A DNA stretch of 64,000 bases, from the NCBI GenBank assembly GCA_034336665.1, contig CM067592.1, positions 51,450,473 to 51,514,472 on the forward strand. Direction: 5' to 3'. Under the pieces are notes generated by a model. That model saw only the letters and a list, made by a program, of their open reading frames with translations, searched no databases and had not been told where the DNA came from. Position numbers and translations under genes: made by a program. The stretch is from Luscinia megarhynchos. Its lineage: Eukaryota > Chordata > Aves > Passeriformes > Turdidae. Position 1 is the first letter of the stretch, and every line of letters begins with the position of its first letter. Below are positions 50,090 to 59,832 of the stretch, in pieces.

Positions 50090-50800
50090 TTTCGGGAGCC
50101 CCGGTGGGGGCAGAACCCGCGACTGTGCGGCGTGAGTGACAGATAAGACTTGTCGCTCTTCCCTAGTGGTATGCGGCTGCGCGCCTTCTCGGATGCTCAC
50201 CCGTAACTGCCCTAGTAAGGGCTTTTAAGAAGGAAATTTGAGTTCTGGGCGTGTATTTAAAGAGAGCAGCAGCGGGCGAGGGAGGTCCCCGCGGCGCCTC
50301 CTCAGCAGGAAAACGGGAACGGAAAACAAGGTGTAAAAGCCCGTGAATTGACATAAGGACGCGTGAAAAGTCTTGGACTGGAGCAAATTAGTGTAACTTA
50401 CGGCTATTTATGCAGACTGTGCGGAAATTAAACCCCCCTAGCACCCATCCACTGTTACTCTTCCGCCGTGGGAGCTGTCCGCCGCCGGCTGTGGCCGTGG
50501 CCGCTCTGGCCGGGCTGCCGCCCCTGCAGGCGCCGGGACTCACCGTGTTCCACATCGGCACCGCCGGGCAGAGCCGCCTGCACTCGGGGACGCGTGTCCG
50601 CGGCGGGGCTGTGCCTGGCGGCTCCCCGCAGCCTGTCACAAGCGGCCTTTCCCTCGCAGGAGCTCGCTGCCGGGGGATGGCGGGGGCAGCCCGGCGGCTG
50701 TTGGTGCTGCGGCGCTGCCCTATTGCCTGCAGGGCTGCTCTGGGCCTGGGCATGGACGCGGCTGCCATGGAACTGGCTCAGTCTGCCGTGGGACAGCCGC
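50090..50800. promoter_or_regulatory. CpG-rich island
   Basis: A clear local rise in GC and CpG (many CGCG, GCCGCC and CGGGC cores) between AT-richer flanks. It includes TATTTAAAG near 50255 and runs of GGCGG/CCGCC. Such islands usually mark promoters. No first exon or protein could be identified on either strand, so which gene it serves, if any, is unknown. Frames through it (50410-50883 plus; 50455-50985 minus) look composition-driven. Confidence 0.4.
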
Positions 50801-51777
50801 AGTTTGTCCTCACACAGACCTGCTTGTGTGTCCCCATGTGCACAGAGACCCAGCACAGCCCTTGCTACCCCAGTGGTGCTTGAGCACAGGGCCTTTGTCA
50901 AGTGGTTTGTGTCTGACTGAAGTGCTGGCCACAGAGCTGAGAGAGGCTCCTGTCTCGGAGCACCAGTGAGAGCTGCCTGCTCCAATTTCCACTCTTTTCC
51001 TTAACATTCAGGGACGAATCCTTCTGGCATCAACACTTAACCAGAGGAGAGAAAACGCCTCTCCGGGGTGCAGTAGAGTCCCAGCACCGGGCTCACTCAT
51101 GCTCGTGGCTGCTGGCTGATGAGGGCTGGATGAGGTCACCTTCCAAGGTCCTTTCCCACCTGGGCTGATGCAGGATCCTATGATGATTACATTTCTAGAC
51201 TGGGAATAATGGTTCTTGCTCCTTAACTGTGAGTGGTCTGGGGACTCGCGTGTGGAAATGAGCCCCTGCCTGTGGCAAGAGATGATGCAGGGCAGCTGTG
51301 TTTCTGGGCACACCCTGGGCAGATGCCACCTGTTTGCACTGGAAAGGGGCATGCCGAGATGGGCTTTGTCCTTGGGACCAGCGTGGGCTGTGGGGTGAGA
51401 GTATGCAAGGCAGGGCTGGAAAGCTTGCACAGTGTTTTGTTCTGGATAGGTGAAATGGGGCTGTTGGAGATGTCAGCCTGGCTCACAGTTACCTCGCTGC
51501 TCTCCCCTCACCCTGCCATGTTCTGACTGGAGGCATAGACATGAGACAGTGAGATCAAGTGGTCCACACCGAGGCACACCTAATCCCGCAACACAAGGGA
51601 AGAACAGAAAAATATCTCTGCAGGTTATCTCTCTTTAATGAAGATGTGTTTCCGGCTCTAAGGAAGCCTTACAGCGAGAATGCTGAATTCCAAAAGTGTA
51701 AGCAGGATTCCGGAAGTAGTCACTGCACCTGGAAGAGAAAAGTGGGAAGAAAAGTGGTGAAGATGGTGCCTCTTTCT
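50801..51777. other. Intergenic with a short CR1 tail
   Basis: GC-rich sequence with no supported gene. Positions 51115-51190 carry a CR1 plus-strand 3' end; the rest is unassigned. Confidence 0.5.
51115..51190 (+). mobile_element. CR1 LINE 3' terminal remnant
   Basis: GGCTGGATGAGGTCACCTTC followed by AGGATCCTATGATGAT, a diverged CR1 3' terminus in the plus orientation. Confidence 0.7.
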
Positions 51778-52321
51778 TGTAAGGAAAATTAATCCACAAA
51801 CACCAAAGGTTTATGTCCAGGAAGGAGACAGAGGAGTCCTTCTTGCTTTATTCGAATAAAGGGAGAGGCCATGGGGAATTCCCCTGGGATCTCTCAAATT
51901 TTTGGAGGACACAGCCTCCTTTTTTATCCTAATTCCCCGGCCGCTTTTTCCTCTCTCGTTCCCCATTGACTGAGGTACTTGAGAGGAACAGGCTTCCTAG
52001 AACGCCTGAACACCTAAGATTCCTCACTAATGTATAACCCTTCCTTTTAATTTTTAATTCTTACAGAATTCATAGTTTCTACCCCCCATTGCTTCTTTCA
52101 TCTTCTGTTACCTAATTTCATTTACCAGCAAGCCTGCAGTTTGTTTGATGAATTGGAAAAGAGATTTGCCTTTACAATCAGTGTAATCCCTCCCATTGTT
52201 TCTTTCATCTCTAGGTGCTAACTTTATCTGTCATCCAATCTACAGCTTGTTTGTAAAGACACATGTAATATTCCTCTCATTCTCCAGAGCTGTCCTCAAG
52301 TGACTGCTGTCCAGCACAACA
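51778..52321 (-). mobile_element. Probable solo LTR, minus strand
   Basis: Read on the minus strand it starts TGTTGTGCTGGACAGC and ends TTTTCCTTACA. It has a TATA-like GGATAAAAAAGG, then AATAAAGC about 85 bases later, then a short U5. This is the layout of an avian retroviral LTR. No target duplication is visible, so the ends are approximate. It is not the same family as the 52610 or 57601 LTRs. Confidence 0.45.
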
Positions 52322-52609
52322 CGTTTGGGGGGGGCAGGCTACCTTACCCCTTTCCAAGGCTGTAGTCTGCTAGACCAGGAGCCATACCCTTCCCAGCAGG
52401 ATTGGTTTTAATTCCCGACGTGTAGTTGGGAGCCTTGGCTTTGCAGACGTCCATATCCACCTTGTCAAATGCCGCAGGACCGGGCATCTGCAAGAGAAGC
52501 AATGAAGTTGGTGGGTACAAGAAGCAGTGGATCTGGCTAGGAGCCTACAAGGACTGTGCTGCTTTAGGTGGCTGGCCAGAGGAGCGATGTGGGAGATCTG
52601 GGACCCTGG

Positions 52610-53250
52610 TGTTGGAAATATTTAGCTAAAGTTCATAAAGAAGGAAGTTGTTGGTTATTATAGCCGCTAAGTTAATGTTCTGAAAATTGTTGACTTACCT
52701 TGTTGTATTAAAGCCCATGTTCTATACCCAATGTTTGTACCCCTCAGTTCCCTTATGGTTTTGTACTTCCTGGATCCTACTTCCGCCCCTCTCCCTTGTC
52801 ATTTCCGCCCGCCTGCTGCTGCTGAGAAAGCCACGCCCCCTATGCAAAACAGTGACACTTCCAGAAAGGCATCGTGAGAGTAGAAGTCCCGGCCAAGGAT
52901 AAACATCGAATAACTAAGAAAACTAAGTCATAGACTGCAGAACAGCTGACCTCCAAGTACGAGGAACATCCTAAGCGACTGGAAAAAAAAAACAAAACAA
53001 AACAAAACAAAAAAAAACACCTCCCTGCAGTAACCACCACCTGAGAGGTGACGGACAGCATGGACACCCCTAAACCGAATGAGCCAAGCGAGGATCTGTG
53101 CGTGCACGCGAGGCTGGGATTCTCCACCCCAAGAACCTGACCTCGGATCCTGACCCCTTACAGCGGCAGGCGGCGGCCTTCCCTCCGAGCTCCCATTTAA
53201 TAAAAGAGCTGCTTCTAAATAAAGGCTTCGGCCGTGATTAATTTCTAACA
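52610..53250 (+). mobile_element. Solo LTR related to the 57.6-kb provirus, with 4-bp target duplication
   Basis: 641 bases from TGTTGGAAATATT to TTTCTAACA, flanked on both sides by CTGG. A 4-bp duplication fits gammaretroviral integration. Its 3' part shares AATAAAGGCTTCGGCC and GGCGGCCTTCCC with the provirus LTR, and its start (TGTTGGAAATAT vs TGTGGTGAATAT) also aligns. There are two AATAAA signals near 53200 and 53219. An A-rich AAAAC repeat interrupts it at 52983-53018. Confidence 0.8.
52983..53018 (+). repeat. A-rich (AAAAC)n repeat inside the solo LTR
   Basis: A-run with AAAAC units in the U3 part of the solo LTR; the corresponding part of the 57.6-kb LTR lacks this run. Confidence 0.85.
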
Positions 53251-53398
53251 CTGGGAAGGAGGGAAGGGCTCCTTGAAAAGAGAGGAAGATGTCCCAGATG
53301 ACATGGGAGTTTAATGCCGTTGGTGCCAGTGATTTGTTGGGTGTGGAAAAGTGAGCTCCTGTGCCCTGGGCTGTGGTGCCATCTCTGGCTCTCTGCAG

Positions 53399-53503
53399 GC
53401 CTCTCGGGAAAACGCTGCTTGCTGCCCTAAGCTTCCTCAAGAGGAGCGCGATCTGCAGCACCTGGTGGTGACTGATCAGATGTGGAGGTTTGGCGAGTGC
53501 TTG
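53399..53503 (+). CDS. MROH-like exon A
   Basis: 35 codons, open, between CTCTGCAG and GTAAGG. Contains RDLQHLVVTDQMWRFGECL. Phase 0 in and out. Confidence 0.55.
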
Positions 53504-53861
53504 GTAAGGACAGCCTGTCGCAGCCCCAGCCCCAGCCTGGAGAAGCCCCCTGCCCACGGTGCCCAGTCTGTGGGGCTGGCAGCTGTGGCCCCCTGCCCAG
53601 TGCTGCACCCAGGGGCACCGGCCTGCTTCCCCACACGCTGCTCCCTTCCCCCGGGCTGCCCAGGGGGGTTTTTCTCCAGGCTCCCTGTGGCCCCCAAGGC
53701 AGGAGCTGATGGAGCCCCCGACCCAGCCGGGCTCTGCTGCGGGGCAGCGCCACAGCCTTGCCGGGCCCTGTGCCCCCCTCGGGGCTGTGCGGGCAGGGGG
53801 AGCCTGGGGCCAAGGGGCAGAGCCCGGCCCGACCCTTCCCTCCCTCCGGCCTCTCCGCGAG

Positions 53862-53966
53862 CTGGCACAGGACAGGGGCCGAGCTGCCGAGCACCTGCGG
53901 CAGGCTCCCTGCCGCATCTGCGGAGCCCACAGGAGCCCCCCTGCGAGGCGGCCGTCAGGTTCATGG
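53862..53966 (+). pseudogene. MROH-like exon B with frameshift
   Basis: Starts LAQDRGRAAEHLRQ after an AG at 53860-53861 and ends in another frame at EAAVRFMG before GTGAGC. The frame switch lies near 53902-53912, one base short. Confidence 0.5.
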
Positions 53967-54235
53967 GTGAGCGCACGGCCGGCTCCCTCCCGCCCCTGCC
54001 GCAGCTCGGCCCCCAGCCCCGGCAGCTGCTGCCATCCGGGCCGGGGCCGGGAGCCCCGCCTGCCCTCGGGGTCGCTGGCGCCCTCTGCGCCAGCCGTGCC
54101 CCTTGGGCGGCAGGGTGCGGCGAGGGCCCGGGCTGAGCCCCCTGCAGGGGAAGGGATGCGCGGCGGCCGTATGGCTGGCAGCGCCGCTGTGGGGCAGCGA
54201 GCCGCTGGGGGCCGTGACGGGCTCTGTGTTCGCAG

Positions 54236-54290
54236 GGCTGGCCGGGCGGTTCCTGAGAGCAGCAGCGAGAGTTGCAGCTCATGTGCAGGG
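54236..54290 (+). CDS. MROH-like exon C
   Basis: Between TTCGCAG and GTGAGT. Encodes GLAGRFLRAAARVAAHVQ. Its 3' phase is off by one G relative to exon D. Confidence 0.45.
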
Positions 54291-54597
54291 GTGAGTGAGG
54301 CCAGCGGGCTGGCAGCGGGGGGCTGGCGCTGGCAGCTGCGTTCCCTGCCCCCGCTAAGCGGAGGGCTCTGCTCCCCGCTGCACTCAGGGGTGGCGAGGGC
54401 AGAGCACAGAGACCTTCGGGGGCCTGTGCGAGGGAGATTCGGGGCCAGCACCTTGCAGCTGCTGCTTGCTGTCTCCTGCTGCCTCCAGGCCGTGGCAAGA
54501 GCTGGGGGGCATGGACGGGTCAGGAGGGTCTCCCCAGGTCCCCGCGGGTGCAGGCTCTGACTGTGCCTCTGTTTCTCTCTCTTCCAGCCCTTCAGGA

Positions 54598-54787
54598 CAT
54601 GGCAGATGACATCAGCCCTGCCATCTCATGCCTGGCACTTCAAACTCTGTACATAAACATGGTTGTACAGAGTATTCCCTCCTCCCCTCTCGAGAGGATG
54701 ATGGATGGATTCCGCCGACTCTGGAAGTCACGGCCTTCCCTGGGTGGCAGTGGCCGGTTCTCCTGCTGGAATTCTGTGGAGAACTGA
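54598..54787 (+). CDS. MROH-like terminal exon D
   Basis: After CTCTCTTCCAG. Encodes LQDMADDISPAIS, LALQTLYI and a Trp/Arg-rich tail ending WNSVEN and TGA. An AATAAA lies about 140 bases downstream (near 54928). Confidence 0.6.
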
Positions 54788-54927
54788 TGTGGGAGGGTGC
54801 ATCTGCTGGGGCCACCTGAGCCTGCAGGGAAAACCTCTCCTCTTCACGTACTTTATTTCAGTTTACTGTAAATAATTTAGCAAATAGGTAAATTCTTAGA
54901 TTAGTTAATTAGGAACTAGTAGGTATA

Positions 54928-54934
54928 ATAAACT
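54928..54934 (+). terminator. AATAAA after the MROH-like exon
   Basis: A canonical polyadenylation hexamer about 140 bases after the MROH-like stop codon, in an AT-rich dip within GC-rich DNA. Confidence 0.45.
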
Positions 54935-55400
54935 ACTGTTATTCTACACAGAGGTCCAGGAGCTTTGTTTTGGTGCCCGGAGTGTTCAGGCCAATAGGGA
55001 AGAGGGAAAAAGGTGCTTGTGCTCGGCAAGTGGGCCAAGCGTGCGGTGTGCAAGGGAAAGTGGCCAAAAGCCCCTTGGCCTTTGGTGGTTCTGCCGAAGC
55101 CTTAAGGCTTCCGAGAGAGCGGCTGGGCCGAGGCGGAGCTGCGGCGGGGATCCCTGAGAGCCTGCTCCCTGGAGATGGCCAGCACGGGACAGCGGGAGGC
55201 CGGGAAGGGATGCGGTGCTGCCAGAGCCTGCCAGGATAAGGCAGTGGGAAGGTGAGAGGGGGATGCGTGTGCCGGTGGGTGGCGGGAGGCTGTGATGGGA
55301 CCGGAGGGCTTGTGTGGATGGCTCAGTGGGAAGCCCTGAGGAATTGGGTGGCAGAGGCCAGGAGCAGCCCCCAGCCTGCCACCTTCTTCCTGCCCCCCAG

Positions 55401-55573
55401 CTGCTCTGGCGCTTCCCCGACGCGTCTCGGGGCCTGCGGCAGACGCCCTGGAGGCCTGGCCTCAGCAGGACAGTGGGGACACCCCCGAGGTGCCCAGGCT
55501 GGTTTGCACTGGGACAAGCAGGGACAAGGAGGCCGAGCAGGCCCTGCAGGAGCACGGCCCCTGGCTGCTGCTG
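55401..55573 (+). CDS. Possible 5' exon of a second MROH-like copy
   Basis: Open block between TGCCCCCCAG and GTGAGG. Reads through ALEAWPQQDSGDTPEVPRL and SRDKEAEQALQEHGPW in one frame. The acidic/Gln-rich character and its place just after an MROH-like terminal exon suggest a tandem paralogue's N-terminal exon. The family match is from memory and weak. Confidence 0.3.
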
Positions 55574-57600
55574 GTGAGGCGCAGTAGGCAGAGCCCAGGG
55601 AGAAGCGGCGCCTGCCTCTCAGAGGCCTCGTGGCGCTCAGCAGGGACCCCTCGATGGTGAGGAGGAGGCAGCGGCTGAAGCTGTGCTGGCAGCGTGTTGG
55701 AAGTCAGCCTGGCTGAGACACAAAATCAGCCAGATTTCACTAAGAAAGAGCCAGGTGCTGAGTTCAAGCGCTGCAAAGCATTTTTTAATCGGGCAAACCT
55801 AACTGTTCTTCCCACAGTCTTTAGTGGTTATGCTAATTGGTACAAGTTCTCTTCCCCTAGTGGTTACTGGTTCTCATTATATGGTAATAGTTCTAGAAAG
55901 TTCTGCCCCTGAGGGGATATATTGTCATACCCCCCCCATTGATTCAGGTCCTCGGAGTTTGTCTCAATACAGCGTTCGGTTTCTAGGCATCGTCCCTGTT
56001 TTATTTTCCATTTGAGCTCTTTCGTTTTGGGTCAGTTCTGTTGTTCCCATGCCTTCCTTTTGACCATTCAAACCCTCAATACTCTGAATCCAAATGTTTC
56101 ATTGCAGCCATACCCACCAGCGTAGGGCTGGAGAAGGCAGTCCCTTGGGCTTGGCTGGGATTTAGCAGCTGTGGCAGCTGCTCCCAGCTCTCCTGCGTTG
56201 CTGTCCAGCTGCCCGAGTGCTCCAGGAGAGGCCGAGACCCCCCCGACCCTGTGCTCAGGGCCCACAGACCTGCTGCTGCCAGGCAAGGGCAATGTCTCCT
56301 GCAGCAGGCCTGCAGAGTCGCTGCTGTCAAAGTGGCTCTGCACACCAGAGAAATCAGCAAGGTGTGCACAGAAACAGCAGCTCCTAAAAGGCCTGTACCT
56401 CCTCGGGAAGGCATCCGCACCAGCCAGGATGCCAAAAGAAGGGATGCTGTGGGCACAGTTTTACATGGCTTGGCAAAAGGTGTCGGGAAAGTGGTCGCCA
56501 TGGCTTTCTCTTGCCTTGCCAGCCTCCCAGCCACGCTTGGCAGCTGCAGCTGCAGCCTGTCCCCCTGACTGACTTCAGGGGCCGTGCTTGAGGGCAGACT
56601 CGCCTGCCACAGCCGGCTGTGCCGAGGCAGCAGCGTTGGTGCCATCGTTAGAGACTCTGATGGGACACGAGCCCTGGGCTGCAGCTGCTGACACGCTCCT
56701 CCATTCAGGCACCTCAAAAAAGGCAGCGTGAGCTTCTAAACTCAAAATGGAGAACTTCCTCAGAAAGAAGGAAGAGCAGCAGATGCTGAAGGAAAGCAGG
56801 ACTCGTGTGGCTGAGGTTCAGGGATGGAGGGAAGGAAGCACTTTGGTGTCTGCTGAACTGATGGCCGAGGTCACAAGCTGAGGCTCTCCTGAGAGGATTC
56901 TGCTCTGCTCTTGTTGGAGGCTGTTCCCTACCAATGCATGGCCCTCCCTTGTTCCTGGATCAGGTCTCCTGGAGCCATAGGAATAAGTGTGTTCCGTGTC
57001 CATGGACGAGCAGAAAGTGGCAGGATATGTTTGCTTCCAGCGCTTGTCTTGGCTGTTCCCTCATGGTGCTGGCAGCATCATCAGAGACACAGAACAGCTT
57101 GTCTTATCCCAGAGTTATCCCTTCTTCTGCATTTGCCCCAGGTTCCTCGCCAGTTCACCAGGGAAAATCACTGCTGAGTTCCTGTCAATATCCCTTTGCC
57201 CAGCACACATCCAGATGTGTTTGGACATGAGCTGCTGGCCACAGGCAGACAGGCAGCAACCTGGAGCATTGGGCATCAGATTCTGGATGCCATCAGAAAG
57301 CAAGAAAACCACTCAGAAGAGCAGATGGAAACTTGACAGGGTCTCTGTTGGAGTCTAATTGTGCTGTGAAGGTCAACAGCGGATGGGGGTTTTGTGCTGC
57401 AGATAATCACTTCCAAGCAAAAATCATTGCAGGAAGGAGCAACAGCTTCTGCCTTCTGACAAAGACCAGGCGTTGCCACTAATTGCTCCAGGTGCTTCTG
57501 CCAACAGGCACCTGCGGAAAGGAGCACAGACACCAATGCACGTGGGCTTTGGCTGTCCTCGGGCACAGAAGTGCCCCGGGGGCACAGGTCTCTGTGGCAG
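55574..57600. other. Interval between MROH-like fragments and provirus
   Basis: GC-rich, then an AT-rich patch at 55730-56110, then mixed sequence. No supported exon or repeat. Open frames up to 213 codons (minus, 56076-56717) have no recognisable content. The AT-rich patch may be an old transposon, but I could not name it. Confidence 0.45.
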
Positions 57601-58323
57601 TGTGGTGAATATAGGGTCAGCAGCTGTAATTTGAAAGTGTTACTAGAAACAATACTGTTAAATGTTAAAAGATAAGATTCTAAAGAGTTAGGTTACTTAC
57701 TGTTCTAAGAAGATATGTTATGTATCCCTCAGTTCGAGGCTGTACTCACCAATGGTTCCCAGTTCAAAACACCAATACTTGTTTCCCCACTTCCCGCCCT
57801 TCTCCTTGTCCCATTGTTCTAACACCAATACTTCCTGTTTCCCACTTACCCTTCTCCTTGCCCCCATTTCCGTCAGCCTGCTGCTAAGACCTGCCAGTCA
57901 AAAGACTCTGCCCTGATATGCAAAGTAGCAAATACTCCCAAATGTACACCTCTGCGGCGGAAGTCTCAGACAAACCAAGACATCATAAAAAGAGAAGAAT
58001 GGCATCAAATATAGAAAAACCACTGACATCAGATAATTGAGAAAACCCAAAGATACTGAAAGGGAGCCTCGCCCGAGTAACCATCATCTATGGAGTAGTG
58101 CCCAAGAATGACACCCCTGGACCAACTGAGCTAAAAGGGAGATCTGTGCTTGCGCGTGAGAACTGGGACTCCCATCCTGCCTGCAGGACGGCTAGAGGAC
58201 CTCTTCCCCGCGACATCACTGGCTCTACCATCAGCAGCAGCAGCAAGCGGCGGCCTTCCCATAGCCCTTCCCAATAAAGAGCTGAATTCTAATAAAGGCT
58301 TCGGCCCTGCTTTATTTATTACA
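57601..58323 (+). mobile_element. 5' LTR of the gammaretrovirus-like provirus
   Basis: Starts TGTGGTGAATATAG and ends TTTATTTATTACA. TATA-like CATAAAAAG near 57984; AATAAA at 58273 and 58291, followed by GGCTTCGGCC, shared with the solo LTR at 52610. The exact end is set by that alignment. It leaves six bases before the primer-binding site, more than the usual two or three, so the end could be a few bases later. Confidence 0.8.
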
Positions 58324-58329
58324 AGTATT

Positions 58330-58347
58330 TGGGGGCTCGTCCGGGAT
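58330..58347 (+). other. Primer-binding site for tRNA-Pro
   Basis: TGGGGGCTCGTCCGGGAT, the 18 bases complementary to the 3' end of proline tRNA, as in murine leukaemia-type viruses. Confidence 0.92.
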
Positions 58348-58455
58348 AGGCCACGCCCATAAGAGGACCTCGGCACCGCCCAGAAGAGGCCCTCTGGGAC
58401 AGCTGGCCATCCCCGGACTCGAAGCAACTTAGAGCCGGAACGCCGCGGAGAATAG

Positions 58456-58461
58456 GTAAGT
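58456..58461 (+). promoter_or_regulatory. Candidate proviral splice donor
   Basis: GTAAGT preceded by AG at 58454-58455, a near-perfect donor about 110 bases after the PBS, in the right place to make the subgenomic env mRNA. Confidence 0.6.
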
Positions 58462-58685
58462 AAGCCGGTGGCGGGCATTGGGGTGAGTGAGTGGGAGTGT
58501 GAGTGAGACGGGGGCCGGTAGCCGGACTCCCGAAGCGAGTGAGGACCCCCTAGTACCGCGGTTCCGGACTCCCGCGAGGGGGCCGGCCGGGAACGGGGGG
58601 AAGCAAATGCAGAGTTGAGTGATTGAGGCACCCCCGGGGTGGACAACCCCCCCAGTCCTCACGCACACCACACTCCACACGGGTT

Positions 58686-59357
58686 AGGTGGACCGGGGTC
58701 TCCGCTGGGTCCTAGAAGCTAGGCCGGGGTTCCCGTGGGTCCTATTTAGGTGGGCTGGGGTCTCCACTGGGTCCTAGAAGCTAGGTCGGGTTCCCGTGGG
58801 GCCTATTTAGGTGGGCCGGGATCTCCGCTGGTCCTAGAAGCTAGGCCGGGGTTCCCATGGGCCCTATTTAGGTGGGCCGGGGTCTCCGCTGGGTCCTAGA
58901 AGCTAGGCCGGGGTTCCCGTGGGTCCTATTTAGGTGGGCCGGGGTCTCCTGTTGGGTCCTAGAAGCTAGGCCGGGGTTCCCTGTGGGTCCTATTTAGGTG
59001 GGCCGGGGTCTCTGTTGGGTCCTAGAAGCTAGGCCGGGGGTTCCCGTGGGCCCTATTTAGGTGGGCCGGGTCTCCGCTGGGTCCGAGAACCTAGGGCCGG
59101 GGGTTCCTGTGGGTCCCTATTTAGGTGGGCCGGGTCTCCGCTGGTCCTAGAAGCTAGGCCGGGGTTCCCGTGGGTCCTATTTAGGTGGGCCGGGGGTCTC
59201 TGCTGGGTCCTAGAAGCTAGGCCGGGTTCCCATGGGTCCTATTTAGGTGGGGCCGGGGTCTCGCTGGGTCCTAGAAGCTAGGCCGGGTTCCTGTGGGCCC
59301 TATTTTAGGTGGGCCGGGGTCTCCTCTGGGTCCTAGAAACTAGGCCGGGGTTCCCGG
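58686..59357 (+). repeat. Tandem array, 11 copies of a ~61-bp unit, in the proviral leader
   Basis: Each unit starts AGGTGGGCCGGGGTCTCC and contains GGTCCTAGAAGCTAGGCC, then ends TCCTATTT. Units are 59-64 bases long; most length differences are one base in G or C runs. It lies between the splice donor and the gag start, where gammaretroviruses carry packaging signals. A second, shorter three-copy repeat (about 28 bp, AAGCCTCTGGGTGTGG) follows at 59358-59430. Confidence 0.95.
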
Positions 59358-59448
59358 CAAGCCTCTGGGTGTGGAGCTTGCCCTAAAAGCCTCTGGGTGT
59401 GGAGGTTGCCCCAAAAAGCCTCTGAGTAAGTTTGAGGACGTGGGCAGG

Positions 59449-59787
59449 ATGGGCAAGTGCTTAAGTAAAGGAAGAAAGGCAAGAGGGAAGCTTAACTCTA
59501 TCCCTCTAGATAGCCCATTAGGGCAATTATTACAAAGGTGGGAGTTGGAAAGTAACATCAAAGAGTTAGATAAAAATTCGATGATACATTATTGTGTAGA
59601 AATATGGCCCACCTTAAACCTGCCCGAACAATGGCCAAGGTGTGGAACCAGGGATCCTTGGCTTTGTTCACAGCTAGTACAATATTTAAGAGCCCAAGAG
59701 AGCTCTCTGATACAGAGCAACTTCGGTATGCAATATGTTGGGAGAGGCAAGGGCAGGAGAGTGAAAGGGTCAAGATATGTAAACTAA
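59449..59787 (+). pseudogene. gag: Proviral gag, matrix part (frame broken)
   Basis: ATG at 59449 in strong context opens MGKCLSKGRKARGK, a glycine-2 myristoylation-type start with a basic patch, followed by a matrix-like helical region (PLGQLLQRW, YCVEIWP). The frame stops at 59785. A different frame (59592-59846) continues with plausible matrix sequence rich in Lys/Glu, so a one-base shift lies near 59690-59710. The matrix assignment rests on position and the start motif. Confidence 0.75.
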
Positions 59788-59832
59788 AGAACAAGAGAAA
59801 AGAGGGAAAGGAGGAGGAAGAGAATACACGAG

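Larger units (their letters stand above)
53399..54787 (+). pseudogene. Maestro heat-like repeat (MROH-like) gene, C-terminal exons, probably broken
   Basis: Four exon-like blocks in order: 53399-53503, 53862-53966, 54236-54290 and 54598-54787, ending in TGA at 54785. Each has an AG before and, except the last, a GT after. Recognisable pieces are ERDLQHLVVTDQMWRFGECL, QDRGRAAEHLRQA, SPQEP and EAAVRFMG, GLAGRFLRAA, and LQDMADDISPAIS...LALQTLYI. I recognise this order from the C-terminal ends of avian maestro heat-like family proteins, alpha-helical HEAT-repeat proteins of unclear function. The second block changes frame near 53902-53912 (one base short), and block three has one G too many for the phase of block four, so the frame is broken twice. 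The 5' exons are missing. The solo LTR (52610-53250) lies 148 bases upstream. Confidence 0.6.

Noticed and set aside
50410..50985. 157- and 176-codon frames on opposite strands of the CpG island
   Set aside because: Overlapping open frames on both strands are expected in CpG-rich DNA; no motif, splice structure or known family was seen.
52928..54451. 507-codon minus-strand open frame, the longest in the window
   Set aside because: It runs antisense through the solo LTR and the MROH-like exons in very GC-rich DNA, has Ala/Gly/Arg/Pro-dominated composition, and has no recognisable domain.
53559..54560. 333-codon plus-strand open frame
   Set aside because: It passes through introns and exon pieces of the MROH-like block. 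Its openness follows from high GC; only the short stretch at 53862-53900 is family-like.
55730..56110. AT-rich patch as another LTR
   Set aside because: It lacks a convincing TG...CA pair, TATA or AATAAA in the right order, so it was left unassigned.
42485..57600. Searched for EQTN, MOB3B and IFNK, the mammalian neighbours downstream of TEK
   Set aside because: No exon resembling these genes was recognised; they may lie beyond the window or be absent.
59340..59561. Minus-strand 73-codon frame at the gag start
   Set aside because: Antisense shadow of the repeat and matrix coding sequence.
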